From NCBI RefSeq assembly GCF_025147465.1, contig NZ_JALXOZ010000001.1:62001-126000 (forward strand): a DNA stretch of 64,000 nucleotides, written 5' to 3'. Origin of the DNA: Dermabacter sp. p3-SID358. Lineage in GTDB: Bacteria; Actinomycetota; Actinomycetes; Actinomycetales; Dermabacteraceae. Both the position numbers and the translations under genes were made by a program. Positions within the stretch are counted from its first letter, which is position 1; every line of letters starts with the position of its first letter. The notes under the pieces were generated by a model. It saw nothing but the letters and a program-made list of their open reading frames with translations. It was not told where the DNA came from and ran no database searches. Positions 11,391 to 19,540 of this stretch are shown here, piece after piece.

Positions 11391-12701
11391 ATGCCGCCGC
11401 ACATTCCCGCCCCTTACCATTCACGCGATATCGAGCGGTTTTACACTGAACCGCCGAAGTCGCAAGCGCGCACTCCGTTCCAACGCGACCGCGCCCGCAT
11501 TTTGCACTCGTCGGCGCTTCGGCGCCTAGGCGCAAAGACACAGGTGCTCGGTGCCGGCTCGAACGACTTCTCGCGCACGCGCCTCACGCACTCGCTCGAA
11601 GTCGCGCAGGTGGGGCGCGATATCGCGCACGAACTTGGATGCGACCCGGACATTGTGGATGCCGCGTGCCTCTCGCACGATCTTGGCCACCCGCCGTTCG
11701 GCCACAACGGTGAGCGCGTTCTCAACGACCTTGCGGGCGATATCGGCGGGTTCGAAGGAAACGCGCAAACTCTGCGCTTGCTCGCAAGGCTCGAGCCGAA
11801 GGTGCTCGGGGGCGAAAAGAGCTATGGACTCAACCTCACGCGCGCCGCTCTCGATGCCGCTGTCAAGTACCCGTGGCGCCGGGGCGAGGGCCCGAACCCC
11901 GATTCCCCCAAGTTTGGGGTGTACGAGGACGACTTGCCCGTGTATGAGTGGGCACGCGAGGGCTCACCCGAGCACCGCAAATGCCTCGAGGCTCAGGTCA
12001 TGGATATCTCCGACGACATCGCCTATTCGGTCCACGATATTGAGGATGCCATCACGGGCGGCTCGATCACGCTCAGTGCACTGAAGGATCCACAAGAGCG
12101 CGCGGCTGCACTCTTTGTTGTGCAGGACTGGTATGCGCCGCATCTTTCACTCGAAGAACTCGATGTTGCCCTCAGTCGCCTCGAGAAGGAGACGGTGTGG
12201 CAGTGGGAATATTCGGGCGATCCATTCTCCGCGGCAGCTCTCAAAGACATGTGCTCGCAGCTGATCGGCCGTTTCGTCGGTTCGGTCGTCGAGGCGACCC
12301 GAGAAGCACACGGCTCGCACGCCCTTGCCCGCTTTGAAGGAAGCGTTGTGGTGCCAGAGGATACCGAGCGTGAGATTGCGGTGCTCAAGGGGCTCGCTGC
12401 CGCGTACGTCATGTCGAGCAGGGCGCAGCAGGGAGTGTACGCCCTGCAGGAGCAGATCCTCACTGACCTTTTCGCACTCTTTCGCCGCACGGGTCCCGCG
12501 CATCTCGACCCGATTTTTACCGTTCTCTACGAGCGGGCGAAAACTCTCGAGGAACGCGAGCGGGTTATCGTTGATCAGATCGCTTCACTCACCGACGTCT
12601 CTGCGGTGCGCCTTCACTCCGAGTTCTTCTCGGGCGCCTACTCAGACGCGCTAGCGGGCGATGTGCCGCTTCCAGGGTTCGGCCCCGAGATCCCGTTATA
12701 G
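11391..12701 (+). CDS. dgt: Deoxyguanosinetriphosphate triphosphohydrolase-like protein
   Basis: This HD-domain enzyme hydrolyses dNTPs, classically dGTP, to the nucleoside and triphosphate. The HD signature is present as RLTHSLEVAQVGRDIAHE and SHDLGHPPFGHNGE, and a downstream VMDISDDIAYSVHDIED supplies further metal ligands. The length of 436 residues is normal for the dGTPase type-2 subfamily. The gene lies directly before dnaG, a common actinobacterial arrangement. Confidence 0.93.
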   Translation: MPPHIPAPYHSRDIERFYTEPPKSQARTPFQRDRARILHSSALRRLGAKTQVLGAGSNDFSRTRLTHSLEVAQVGRDIAHELGCDPDIVDAACLSHDLGHPPFGHNGERVLNDLAGDIGGFEGNAQTLRLLARLEPKVLGGEKSYGLNLTRAALDAAVKYPWRRGEGPNPDSPKFGVYEDDLPVYEWAREGSPEHRKCLEAQVMDISDDIAYSVHDIEDAITGGSITLSALKDPQERAAALFVVQDWYAPHLSLEELDVALSRLEKETVWQWEYSGDPFSAAALKDMCSQLIGRFVGSVVEATREAHGSHALARFEGSVVVPEDTEREIAVLKGLAAAYVMSSRAQQGVYALQEQILTDLFALFRRTGPAHLDPIFTVLYERAKTLEERERVIVDQIASLTDVSAVRLHSEFFSGAYSDALAGDVPLPGFGPEIPL

Positions 12702-12719
12702 AGAGCGAGGAAAGTTCGC

Positions 12720-14726
12720 GTGAAAGGCCTCATCAAGCGCGAGGACATCGTTGCCGTGCGCGAGCGCGCGAACCTCGAGGAGATCGTATCGGAGCACGTG
12801 ACGCTCAGGAGCGCGGGCCTAGGCTCCATGAAGGGGCTGTGCCCCTTCCACGATGAAAAAACACCCTCGTTCAACATTCGCCCCGCGATCGGCCGCTACC
12901 ACTGCTTCGGCTGCGGCGAGGGCGGAGACGTGATCGAATTCGTCCAGAAAATCAACCACATGAGCTTCACCGAAGCGGTCGAATACTTGGCGTCGCGCTA
13001 CGGTATCCATTTGCGATATGAAGAATCCTCTTCCCGCGCTGACCGCGATTCCGGGCCGCGTACCGATTTCGGCACTCGCCAACGTTTGCTCGCCGCGCAC
13101 GAGGTCGCGGAGCAATTCTTCCGCGAGAATCTCACGAGCCCCGAGGCGGAGATCGGCCGCCGGTTCCTCGCCGAACGTGACTTCGGCCCTCGCGCCGCCG
13201 CGCACTTTGGCATCGGCTTCGCTCCTCAGGGCTGGGACAATCTCACGAAACATTTGCGTGGGCGCGGATTTACGGAAAAGGAACTAACTCTGAGCGGGCT
13301 CGTCTCTGAGGGGCAGCGCGGCGTGTATGACCGTTTTCGCGGCCGCCTGATCTGGCCGATCCGCGATGTGACGGGCAAAACGATCGGCTTTGGAGCGCGC
13401 CGCCTTTTTGACGACGACAAGGGCCCGAAGTACCTCAACACCCCCGAGACCCCGATCTACAAGAAGTCGCAGGTCCTCTACGGTCTCGACCTCGCGCGAA
13501 AGAACATTTCCTCAAAGCGCCAGGTGGTCGTCATGGAAGGCTACACCGACGTGATGGCGGCGCATGCGGCCGGAATCGACACGGCCGTCGCCTCGTGCGG
13601 CACCGCGTTTGGTTCCGAGCACGTCACGCTCGTGCGCCGCATCATGGGAGATACGTCGGCGCTGAGCTCGCTGAACCTCGCGAGCGGCGCGGGCAGTGCT
13701 TTTGCCGGTGCTGGGGGAGAGGTGATCTTCACCTTCGACGGAGATGAAGCGGGCCAGAACGCCGCCCTCAAGGCATTCCGCGAGGACCAACGCTTTGTTG
13801 CCCAGACCTATGTCGCCGTGGACCCCCAAGGAATGGATCCGTGCGATATTCGCGTCAAGCGAGGGGAAGAAGCGCTCAAAGACGTGATCGCTGCGCGCAT
13901 TCCCATGTTCGAATTCGCGATCCGAGCGGCGCTGCGAAGCGTGGACCTCGATACAGCCGAGGGGCAGATCGCGGGGCTGCGCATGGCCGCGCCGGTCGTG
14001 GCACAGATCCGTGATCACGCGCTTCGGCCCGAATACGCCCGCAGACTTTCGGGCTGGCTTGGCCTCGACGAGAGGACGGTGCAACGAGCGGTTCAAGACG
14101 CGGGCAAGGCGGTCTATGAACAACGCCGGATTGCGCAGCAGGCGTCGGAAAACGCCCCGGAAGGCCCGGGTCACGGCAGTTCCGACGCTCCCCACGCACC
14201 CGAGGAGTCTGAACCGTTACTGTCGCCCATTCGCCTGCGGGATATCACGCAAACGCGCGACCCGATCGAGGCGGCCGAGGTGCAGGCGCTCGCGCTCATG
14301 CTCCAAGCACCCTGGGCTGTCAGCATTGAAGACGTCCATGCTCTTCCCGATGAGCCTTTTCGCACCGTGACGCTTCAAAGTGTGTGGGATTGCGTGATTG
14401 CGACCGGTCTCTTTGACGACGCAGCCGAGAACAAGGTGAGCGTTCGCGCATTCGTCGAGGCAGTTATGGAAATCGCAGGGGAGCCGCTCAGGCCCCTCAT
14501 CGGTGATCTTGCCTCATACCCGCTTCCCGCGCGCGACGAGCAACAGCTCAATCGCCTCGGTCCCGCGCTCATGCGGCGTCTCCAGCAATTGAGCTACACG
14601 CACGAGATCTCGGAGCTTCGCCGGAAACTCGGCAGGCTTACACCCGATCGGGATGCCGAGGAATTCCGCGCGACGATGACCGCGCTACAAGTAGCGCAGC
14701 AACGGCTCCGGGCGCTCAAGGAGTAG
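12720..14726 (+). CDS. dnaG: DNA primase
   Basis: DnaG makes the RNA primers for replication. The N-terminal CHC2 zinc finger is clear (CPFHDEKTPSF, then YHCFGCGEGGD). The TOPRIM domain carries VVVMEGYTDVM and IFTFDGDEAGQ. The C-terminal helicase-binding domain follows. The length of 668 residues is typical of the group. A low-complexity stretch rich in Ser, Gly and Ala (about residues 310-333) is inserted in the TOPRIM domain. The GTG start has GAGGAAAG upstream. Confidence 0.96.
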   Translation: MKGLIKREDIVAVRERANLEEIVSEHVTLRSAGLGSMKGLCPFHDEKTPSFNIRPAIGRYHCFGCGEGGDVIEFVQKINHMSFTEAVEYLASRYGIHLRYEESSSRADRDSGPRTDFGTRQRLLAAHEVAEQFFRENLTSPEAEIGRRFLAERDFGPRAAAHFGIGFAPQGWDNLTKHLRGRGFTEKELTLSGLVSEGQRGVYDRFRGRLIWPIRDVTGKTIGFGARRLFDDDKGPKYLNTPETPIYKKSQVLYGLDLARKNISSKRQVVVMEGYTDVMAAHAAGIDTAVASCGTAFGSEHVTLVRRIMGDTSALSSLNLASGAGSAFAGAGGEVIFTFDGDEAGQNAALKAFREDQRFVAQTYVAVDPQGMDPCDIRVKRGEEALKDVIAARIPMFEFAIRAALRSVDLDTAEGQIAGLRMAAPVVAQIRDHALRPEYARRLSGWLGLDERTVQRAVQDAGKAVYEQRRIAQQASENAPEGPGHGSSDAPHAPEESEPLLSPIRLRDITQTRDPIEAAEVQALALMLQAPWAVSIEDVHALPDEPFRTVTLQSVWDCVIATGLFDDAAENKVSVRAFVEAVMEIAGEPLRPLIGDLASYPLPARDEQQLNRLGPALMRRLQQLSYTHEISELRRKLGRLTPDRDAEEFRATMTALQVAQQRLRALKE

Positions 14727-14757
14727 GGGAGACGCGCAGTCGTCGGCCAACTCACAA

Positions 14758-15249
14758 CTAGCCGACGAGGTGGAGGCGGCGAGGCTCCTCACCGCTTGCG
14801 GCGGCGCGGAAGCTCTCCAGTTCATGATCCCAGGCCTCGCCGAGGGCCTTACCGATCTCATGGTCGATGCGGGCGGCGTCGCCAGACCCTGCCGCGAGGC
14901 AATAGCGGATGCGATCCTCGGTGAGGGTGACGTTGCCCGCGGCGTCGATTGCTGCGTGGTGAATGCCGAGCGAAGGCGTGTACATCCAGCGCGAGCCTTC
15001 TTCCCCGACGCTCGGTTCTTGCGTGACTTCGAAGCGCACGCCGTCCCACCCTCGAAGCGCAGTCGCGAGGCGTGCGCCCGTTCCTTCGGGGCCGGTCCAG
15101 TTGATCCCCATGCGCAGCTGCGAGGGGTCGCCTTCGTGGCGATGCCACTTGACGCGCACGGGCACGCCAAGAACTCCGCTGACGGCCCATTCAAGGTGAG
15201 GTGCAAGGGCACGCGACACGGAGTGGATTGTGAGGGTTCCACGAGCCAT
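14758..15249 (-). CDS. DUF3145 family protein
   Basis: This 163-residue protein matches my memory of the actinobacterial family DUF3145: it opens with ARGTLTIHSVSRALAPHLEWAV, and the segments MGINWTGPEGTG and WMYTPSLGIHHAAIDAAGN follow (quoted in pieces). Its function is unknown. There is no signal peptide or membrane segment. The ATG at 15249 has a purine-rich AAAGG a few bases upstream; the frame extends further upstream but only as antisense to def. It converges on dnaG with a 31-base gap that contains a short 7-bp inverted repeat. Confidence 0.8.
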   Translation of the reverse strand: MARGTLTIHSVSRALAPHLEWAVSGVLGVPVRVKWHRHEGDPSQLRMGINWTGPEGTGARLATALRGWDGVRFEVTQEPSVGEEGSRWMYTPSLGIHHAAIDAAGNVTLTEDRIRYCLAAGSGDAARIDHEIGKALGEAWDHELESFRAAASGEEPRRLHLVG

Positions 15250-15334
15250 GGGCTTACCTTTCGTATCAATCGAAACGTCTTCCCCACGATTCGCGTTGAT
15301 ACCTGTTGCGGCCTGGCTCGGGCCTCTGAACAGT

Positions 15335-15820
15335 CTAGAGGGTTTCGCGGATTGCCCGCAATGCCTTCTTCTTTTCGCTCTTCTCGAGGCCATCGATGTA
15401 GAGGGCGCCATCGAGGTGACCAACCTCGTGCTGAATGAGGCGCGCGACGATGCCTTCGCCTTCGAGCGTGACCTTCTTGCCGTCAAGGTCGATGCCCTCG
15501 CACGCGGCTTTCGCCGAACGCTCACGTTCGAACCAAAGCCCAGGCACGGAGAGGCAGCCCTCGTCGCCGCCTTGCTTCTCGTCCGAAAGGTACGTGATGA
15601 CGGGATTGAGGATGTATCCGAGCTCGCCATCGATATTCCATGAGAAGGCCCTGAGGCTCACGCCAATCTGATTGGCGGCGAGGCCGGCGCGGCCCTCCTC
15701 GTTGACGTTTTCGAGGAGATCATCCACGAGGGCACGCACGCCGGGCGTGATCTCCTTAATCGGATCGCATTCGGTGCGCAGAACCGGATCGCCAACGACG
15801 CGGATATCGCGTTTCGCCAT
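15335..15820 (-). CDS. def: Peptide deformylase
   Basis: Def removes the N-formyl group from new proteins. The three metalloprotease motifs are present in an actinobacterial form: [10 protein letters not shown] (motif 1), GCLSVP with the metal-binding cysteine (motif 2) and QHEVGHLDG, the HExxH helix (motif 3). The 161-residue length is normal. The start codon overlaps the stop of the upstream OsmC-like gene (TAATG), so the two are translationally coupled. Confidence 0.94.
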   Translation of the reverse strand: MAKRDIRVVGDPVLRTECDPIKEITPGVRALVDDLLENVNEEGRAGLAANQIGVSLRAFSWNIDGELGYILNPVITYLSDEKQGGDEGCLSVPGLWFERERSAKAACEGIDLDGKKVTLEGEGIVARLIQHEVGHLDGALYIDGLEKSEKKKALRAIRETL

Positions 15821-16308
15821 TACTTCTCCTCCTCGTGAGACGCAGTACCTACCGAGCCGCCTGCGTCGCTAATTGCGTGGCGCACCTCAGCACCCGGAAC
15901 GACAGTGCGCTGAATCGTGCACGCAGCGTCGATGACGCGGTCAATCACGGAAGCGAGCTTTTCTCGCTCACGCTCGTCAAGCCCCGAAAGGTCCAGCTGG
16001 ATCGACTCGTCGATCTCATGGTAGCGGTCGTCCTTCTCGTCAGACGTGCCGTGTGCGTAGAGACGGGCTGCAAAATCTTCGCCGAGGCGCCGCGCGACCG
16101 CGTGATCCATCGACATTCCAGCACAGCCGACGAGCGCGAGCTTCAAGAGCTCGCCGGGGCTCACACGCCCGTCCTCGAGTCCGATTGGGATTTCTACCCC
16201 GCTTTGAGTGTGGCCGACGAACTGGCGCGTCGCGACCCTATCGACCCATACGCTTCCCGGGCCGAAGCCCGCGGGGCGTTCAAACGATTCGGGTGAGTGA
16301 ACGCTCAT
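15820..16308 (-). CDS. OsmC-family protein
   Basis: The 162-residue protein has the OsmC/Ohr fold pattern, with [27 protein letters not shown] around the first conserved cysteine (quoted in part) and CTIQRTV holding the second cysteine. Such proteins reduce organic peroxides with thiols, or belong to related subfamilies of unknown substrate. The ATG at 16308 is preferred over an in-frame GTG at 16329 because GGAGAGGAAG precedes it at a good distance. It is coupled to def. Confidence 0.8.
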   Translation of the reverse strand: MSVHSPESFERPAGFGPGSVWVDRVATRQFVGHTQSGVEIPIGLEDGRVSPGELLKLALVGCAGMSMDHAVARRLGEDFAARLYAHGTSDEKDDRYHEIDESIQLDLSGLDEREREKLASVIDRVIDAACTIQRTVVPGAEVRHAISDAGGSVGTASHEEEK

Positions 16309-16351
16309 GGATTCTTCCTCTCCGGTCACGGCTGGTGCTTCTGCACACGAG

Positions 16352-16384
16352 AAAAACGAAGGCCCCGGGTCTTCCCGAGGCCTT
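16352..16384 (-). terminator. Rho-independent terminator downstream of tRNA-Asn
   Basis: On the minus strand AAGGCC-T-CGGG pairs with CCCG-G-GGCCTT across a four-base AAGA loop. It is followed by CGTTTTTC. It lies between tRNA-Asn and the OsmC-like gene, so it should end the tRNA transcript. Confidence 0.8.
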
Positions 16385-16390
16385 CTCTTG

Positions 16391-16463
16391 CTCCCCCAAT
16401 TGGACTTGAACCAATAACCCTTCGATTAACAGTCGAATGCTCTGCCGATTGAGCTATGGGGGA
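16391..16463 (-). tRNA. tRNA-Asn (anticodon GTT)
   Basis: On the minus strand a 73-base cloverleaf runs from TCCCCCA to TGGGGGA plus discriminator G. It has the D-arm AGCTCAATCGGCAGAGC, the anticodon loop CTGTTAA with anticodon GTT, and the T-arm GGTTCAAGTCC. CCA is not encoded. Upstream on the minus strand TAATGT is a possible -10 box. Confidence 0.95.
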
Positions 16464-16572
16464 TCGACTCGAAATACATTAGCAGCGACCGGGATCAGAT
16501 CGCCAATTCAAGCGCCGGATCCGGCCGCGATGTGCCAAAGGACACGCAACTGCACTTCGCGCGCGCCGAATT

Positions 16573-16601
16573 TTCCAAGGAGGCTCACGAGTGGCGATAA
16601 T
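16573..16601 (+). promoter_or_regulatory. Putative promoter of the CAT-anticodon tRNA
   Basis: TTCCAA (16573-16578) and GATAAT (16596-16601) are separated by 17 bases. The predicted start falls about seven bases before the tRNA. The -10 match is good, the -35 match weak. Confidence 0.5.
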
Positions 16602-16614
16602 GGAGTGCGCATAC

Positions 16615-16688
16615 GGGCCCGTAGCTCAGTTGGTTAGAGCACCGGACTCATAATCCGTCGGTCGCGGGTTCAAGCCCCGCCGGGCCTA
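16615..16688 (+). tRNA. tRNA with anticodon CAT (elongator Met or Ile2)
   Basis: A 74-base cloverleaf runs from GGGCCCG to CGGGCCT plus discriminator A. The anticodon loop is CTCATAA. The acceptor begins with a G-T (G-U) pair and lacks the mismatch of initiator tRNA, so it is an elongator type. Anticodon CAT fits either elongator tRNA-Met or the tRNA-Ile2 whose C34 is changed to lysidine. The GGGCC acceptor resembles isoleucine tRNAs, but the sequence alone does not settle it. Confidence 0.92.
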
Positions 16689-16714
16689 CTTACGTCCCTC
16701 ACATGCAGCACAAG

Positions 16715-16745
16715 CGGGGCCCGACAACCGTCGGACCCCGTTTTT
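16715..16745 (+). terminator. Terminator after the CAT-anticodon tRNA
   Basis: CGGGG-C-CCGAC pairs with GTCGG-A-CCCCG across an AACC loop and is followed by TTTTTG. It sits between the tRNA and the convergent fabF gene. Confidence 0.85.
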
Positions 16746-16767
16746 GTGTGTGCATAAAGTGCGCGAG

Positions 16768-18006
16768 TTACGCGCTTGCGAACACGACCGACATGTCGTG
16801 GCCGCCGAAGCCGAAGGCGTTGTTGATCGCGGCGATGTCGCCGCTTGGGAGCTCGCGCGGCTTGCCGTTAGCGACGTCCATCGTGACGCCCTCGTCGAGG
16901 TTCTCGATGTTGATCGTGGGCGGCGCCACCCGATTGTGGAGGGCGAGGATGGTGAAGATTGATTCCACGGCGCCCGCGCCGCCGAGGAGGTGGCCCGTCA
17001 TCGACTTGGTGGAGGTGACGACGACCTGGTCGGTTTGGCCTTCGAGGGCGATCGAGATGGACTCGAGTTCGTTGAGGTCGCCGAGCGGGGTGGAGGTGCC
17101 GTGCGCGTTGACGTGAACGACGTCGCGTGCGGCAAGGCCGGCATCGGTGAGGGATTCGCGGATCGCACGCGCCTGGCCTTCGGTGCTCGGTGCGGAAATG
17201 TGGTGGGCGTCCGACGCCATGCCGCGGCCCGCGAGGTAGGCGTAGATATGCGCACCGCGTGCTTTCGCGTGTTCCTCGGTCTCGATGACCATGATTCCGG
17301 CGCCTTCACCGAGCACGAAGCCGTCGCGATCACGGTCGTACGGGCGAGAAGCGGTCTCGGGCGAATCGTTGCGAGTCGAGAGAGCGCGGATGTTCGCGAA
17401 GCCCGCGAGGGGGAGCGGGTGCACGCAGCCTTCGGTGCCACCAACAATGGCGATATCGGCGCGGCCACTGCGCACGAAGTCGAGGCCGTGTGCAAGAGCC
17501 TCGGCGCCCGAGGCGCACGCCGAAACGGGGGTATGGGCACCGGCCTTCGCTCCGAACTCGATCTCGATGTGCGCGGCCGCGGAGTTCGCCATGAGCATGG
17601 GGACGGTGAACGGGTTGACGCGGCGCGCACCGCGTTCTTTCACGGTGTCCCACTGGTCAAGGATCGTCCATACACCACCGATGCCGGTGCCAACTACGAC
17701 TCCCAGGCGAAGCGGATCGACCTCGGGGCTACCCGCGTCCTTCCAAGCTTCGCGGGCAGCGATCATCGCGTATTGGCCGTTCGGATCGAGCTTCTTCGCC
17801 TCGGGTTTTGAAAGGTGATCGAGCGGATCGCCCGCAACCCTGCACGCGAAGTTCACAGCGAGCCCGTAGCGCTCGGCCCAGTCGTTCTCGAGCGTATGAG
17901 CGCTCGAGGTTCCCGCAAGGGCGGCTTCCCAGGAGCTCTCGATGTCGACTCCAAGCGGGTTGAACGTGCCGAGGCCAGTGACAACTACGCGAGGGCTCTC
18001 GCTCAT
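16768..18006 (-). CDS. fabF: 3-oxoacyl-ACP synthase II
   Basis: FabF elongates acyl-ACP with malonyl-ACP in type II fatty acid synthesis. The 412-residue protein has the catalytic triad at Cys164 (VSACASGA), His302 (NAHGTSTPLGD) and His339 (KSMTGHLLGGAGA). The ATG is preceded by AAGGAGA. It is the last gene of the aceE-gntR-fabD-fabH-acpP-fabF series, separated from acpP by a strong stem-loop that may lower its expression relative to ACP. Confidence 0.96.
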   Translation of the reverse strand: MSESPRVVVTGLGTFNPLGVDIESSWEAALAGTSSAHTLENDWAERYGLAVNFACRVAGDPLDHLSKPEAKKLDPNGQYAMIAAREAWKDAGSPEVDPLRLGVVVGTGIGGVWTILDQWDTVKERGARRVNPFTVPMLMANSAAAHIEIEFGAKAGAHTPVSACASGAEALAHGLDFVRSGRADIAIVGGTEGCVHPLPLAGFANIRALSTRNDSPETASRPYDRDRDGFVLGEGAGIMVIETEEHAKARGAHIYAYLAGRGMASDAHHISAPSTEGQARAIRESLTDAGLAARDVVHVNAHGTSTPLGDLNELESISIALEGQTDQVVVTSTKSMTGHLLGGAGAVESIFTILALHNRVAPPTINIENLDEGVTMDVANGKPRELPSGDIAAINNAFGFGGHDMSVVFASA

Positions 18007-18049
18007 GGGTTCTCCTTGCAGGCGTGAGGGAAAAGGGCGAAAAGACTAC

Positions 18050-18084
18050 AGTGCGCGCCCACCACAAACGGGCGAGCGCGCACT
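18050..18084 (-). other. Stem-loop between acpP and fabF
   Basis: The arms AGTGCGCGC and GCGCGCACT form nine perfect GC-rich pairs around a 17-base loop in the 87-base gap between acpP and fabF. No clear T-run follows on the minus strand, so it may be a partial terminator or an mRNA-stabilising 3' end for acpP rather than a full stop. Confidence 0.55.
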
Positions 18085-18093
18085 AGCAAAAAA

Positions 18094-18342
18094 TCAGGCC
18101 TGAGCGTTCTCGATGAACTTCACTGCGTCGCCGACGGTGACGAGGTTCTTGACTTCTTCATCGGGGATGCGAACGTCGAACTTCTCTTCGGCGTTCACGA
18201 CGATGGTCATCATCGAGATCGAGTCGATGTCGAGGTCGTCGGTGAACGACTTGTCGAGCTGAACGTCAGCGGTCTCAACACCGGTCTCCTCGTTCACGAT
18301 CTCGGCGAGGCCGGCGAGGATTTCGTTTTCGGTGTGTGCCAT
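18094..18342 (-). CDS. acpP: Acyl carrier protein
   Basis: ACP carries the growing fatty acid on a phosphopantetheine arm. The 82-residue acidic protein has the attachment serine at Ser41 in DLDIDSISMM, a variant of the usual DSL motif. The ATG has AAAGGAG upstream. It is the third gene of the fab series, with its own 190-base upstream region that contains a palindrome and a possible promoter. Confidence 0.96.
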   Translation of the reverse strand: MAHTENEILAGLAEIVNEETGVETADVQLDKSFTDDLDIDSISMMTIVVNAEEKFDVRIPDEEVKNLVTVGDAVKFIENAQA

Positions 18343-18384
18343 GGAGGCTCTCCTTTGTGCTTTACGAATTAAATCAGCGGCATT

Positions 18385-18416
18385 AGCCTACAGTGCAAAA
18401 CCTGAAGGTTCAGGTT
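18385..18416 (-). promoter_or_regulatory. Candidate acpP promoter and operator palindrome
   Basis: A perfect palindrome, AACCTGAAGGTTCAGGTT (18399-18416), lies 57 bases upstream of acpP. On the minus strand TAGGCT (18390-18385) could be a -10 box, which would put the palindrome over the -35 position. This is an operator-like layout. The regulator is not known; the GntR protein encoded upstream of fabD is one candidate. Confidence 0.5.
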
Positions 18417-18533
18417 CCGACGGCTGCAAGTTTGACGCGTGTCTCGCTACTGCCGGTCGCTTCCTGCCCCGTGTTCTTTTTCAAGGAACCTTTTCTTTGG
18501 GCACGGCTTCGACCAAACAATACGGGGCACGCG

Positions 18534-19535
18534 TTACGGCAAAACGACGATCTGGCACGCGTATGCGAGACCGGCGCCGAAGCCGATCTGCACGCACACG
18601 TCACCGGACTTCGCCTGTCCCTCGTCGAGGAGGCGATGCACAGCGAGTGGAACGGAAGCCGCGGAGGTGTTGCCCGTATCGGCGATGTCGCGGCCGATCA
18701 CGACGCTCTCGGGAAGCTTGAGCTGCTTAGCAAGCTCATCGATGATGCGCATGTTCGCCTGGTGGGGGACGAACACGTCGATGTCGCCGACGGTGAGCCC
18801 CGCTTCGTCGAGCGCTTTGCGGACGATTTCGGCGGTGTGCCACACAGCCCAACGGAACACGGTGCGGCCATCCTGCTCGAGTGTCGGGAAGCCGAGCTCC
18901 GGCTTGTCGCGGTACTCGAGAAGCGAGTGCGTCATACGGATGGTTTCCCAGTGTTCGCCGTCGCTTCCCCAGATCGTCGGGCCGATCTTCGGCTCGTCAC
19001 TTGTGGAGACGATTGCGGCGCCCGCCCCGTCGCCGAGGAGGAAGGAGATCGAGCGGTCAGTGGGGGAGATGAGGTCCGACAGTTTCTCGGCACCGACGAT
19101 CAAGACGTTCTTCGCGGCGCTCGAGCGTACAAGGGCATCGGCCTGACCTACCGCGTAGCAGAAGCCCGCGCACGCCGCCGAGATATCGTACGCGACGGCG
19201 TCCTCGATGCCGAGGCGTGCGGCAAGCAGGGTTGCCGCCGACGGCGTCTGATACTCGAAGGAAATCGTCGAGACGATCACCGTGTCGATGTCGGCAGCTT
19301 TAAGCCCTGACTTCTCGATTGCTTCCCGCGAGGCAGTCTCGGCGAGGTCGATCATGTGAATGCCTTCGCTCGCGCGCTTACGGGTCACGATGCCCGTGCG
19401 GCGGCGAATCCATTCATCTGAGGAGTCGATGGGCCCGGCGATGTCGTCGTTCGTGACAACCAGGTCGCCGCGCGCAGCTCCGTAAGAAAGAATTTTCGAG
19501 CCCGCAACGGGCTTCGAAGGGCGAAGATTGACCAC
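18534..19535 (-). CDS. fabH: 3-oxoacyl-ACP synthase III
   Basis: FabH starts fatty acid synthesis by condensing an acyl-CoA primer with malonyl-ACP. The 333-residue protein has the active-site Cys122 in DISAACAGFCYAVG and ends with the conserved GFGAGLAYAC segment. It starts at a GTG five bases after the fabD stop, which implies coupling. In Actinomycetota such enzymes often prefer branched primers, but specificity cannot be read here. Confidence 0.95.
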   Translation of the reverse strand: MVNLRPSKPVAGSKILSYGAARGDLVVTNDDIAGPIDSSDEWIRRRTGIVTRKRASEGIHMIDLAETASREAIEKSGLKAADIDTVIVSTISFEYQTPSAATLLAARLGIEDAVAYDISAACAGFCYAVGQADALVRSSAAKNVLIVGAEKLSDLISPTDRSISFLLGDGAGAAIVSTSDEPKIGPTIWGSDGEHWETIRMTHSLLEYRDKPELGFPTLEQDGRTVFRWAVWHTAEIVRKALDEAGLTVGDIDVFVPHQANMRIIDELAKQLKLPESVVIGRDIADTGNTSAASVPLAVHRLLDEGQAKSGDVCVQIGFGAGLAYACQIVVLP

Positions 19536-19540
19536 TGAAA

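Noticed and set aside
15335-15820. Peptide deformylase inactivated by HEVGH in place of HExDH
   Set aside because: The metal ligands (Cys and both His) and the catalytic Glu are intact. The Gly in place of Asp and the RAGLAANQ form of motif 1 fit the type usual in Actinomycetota.
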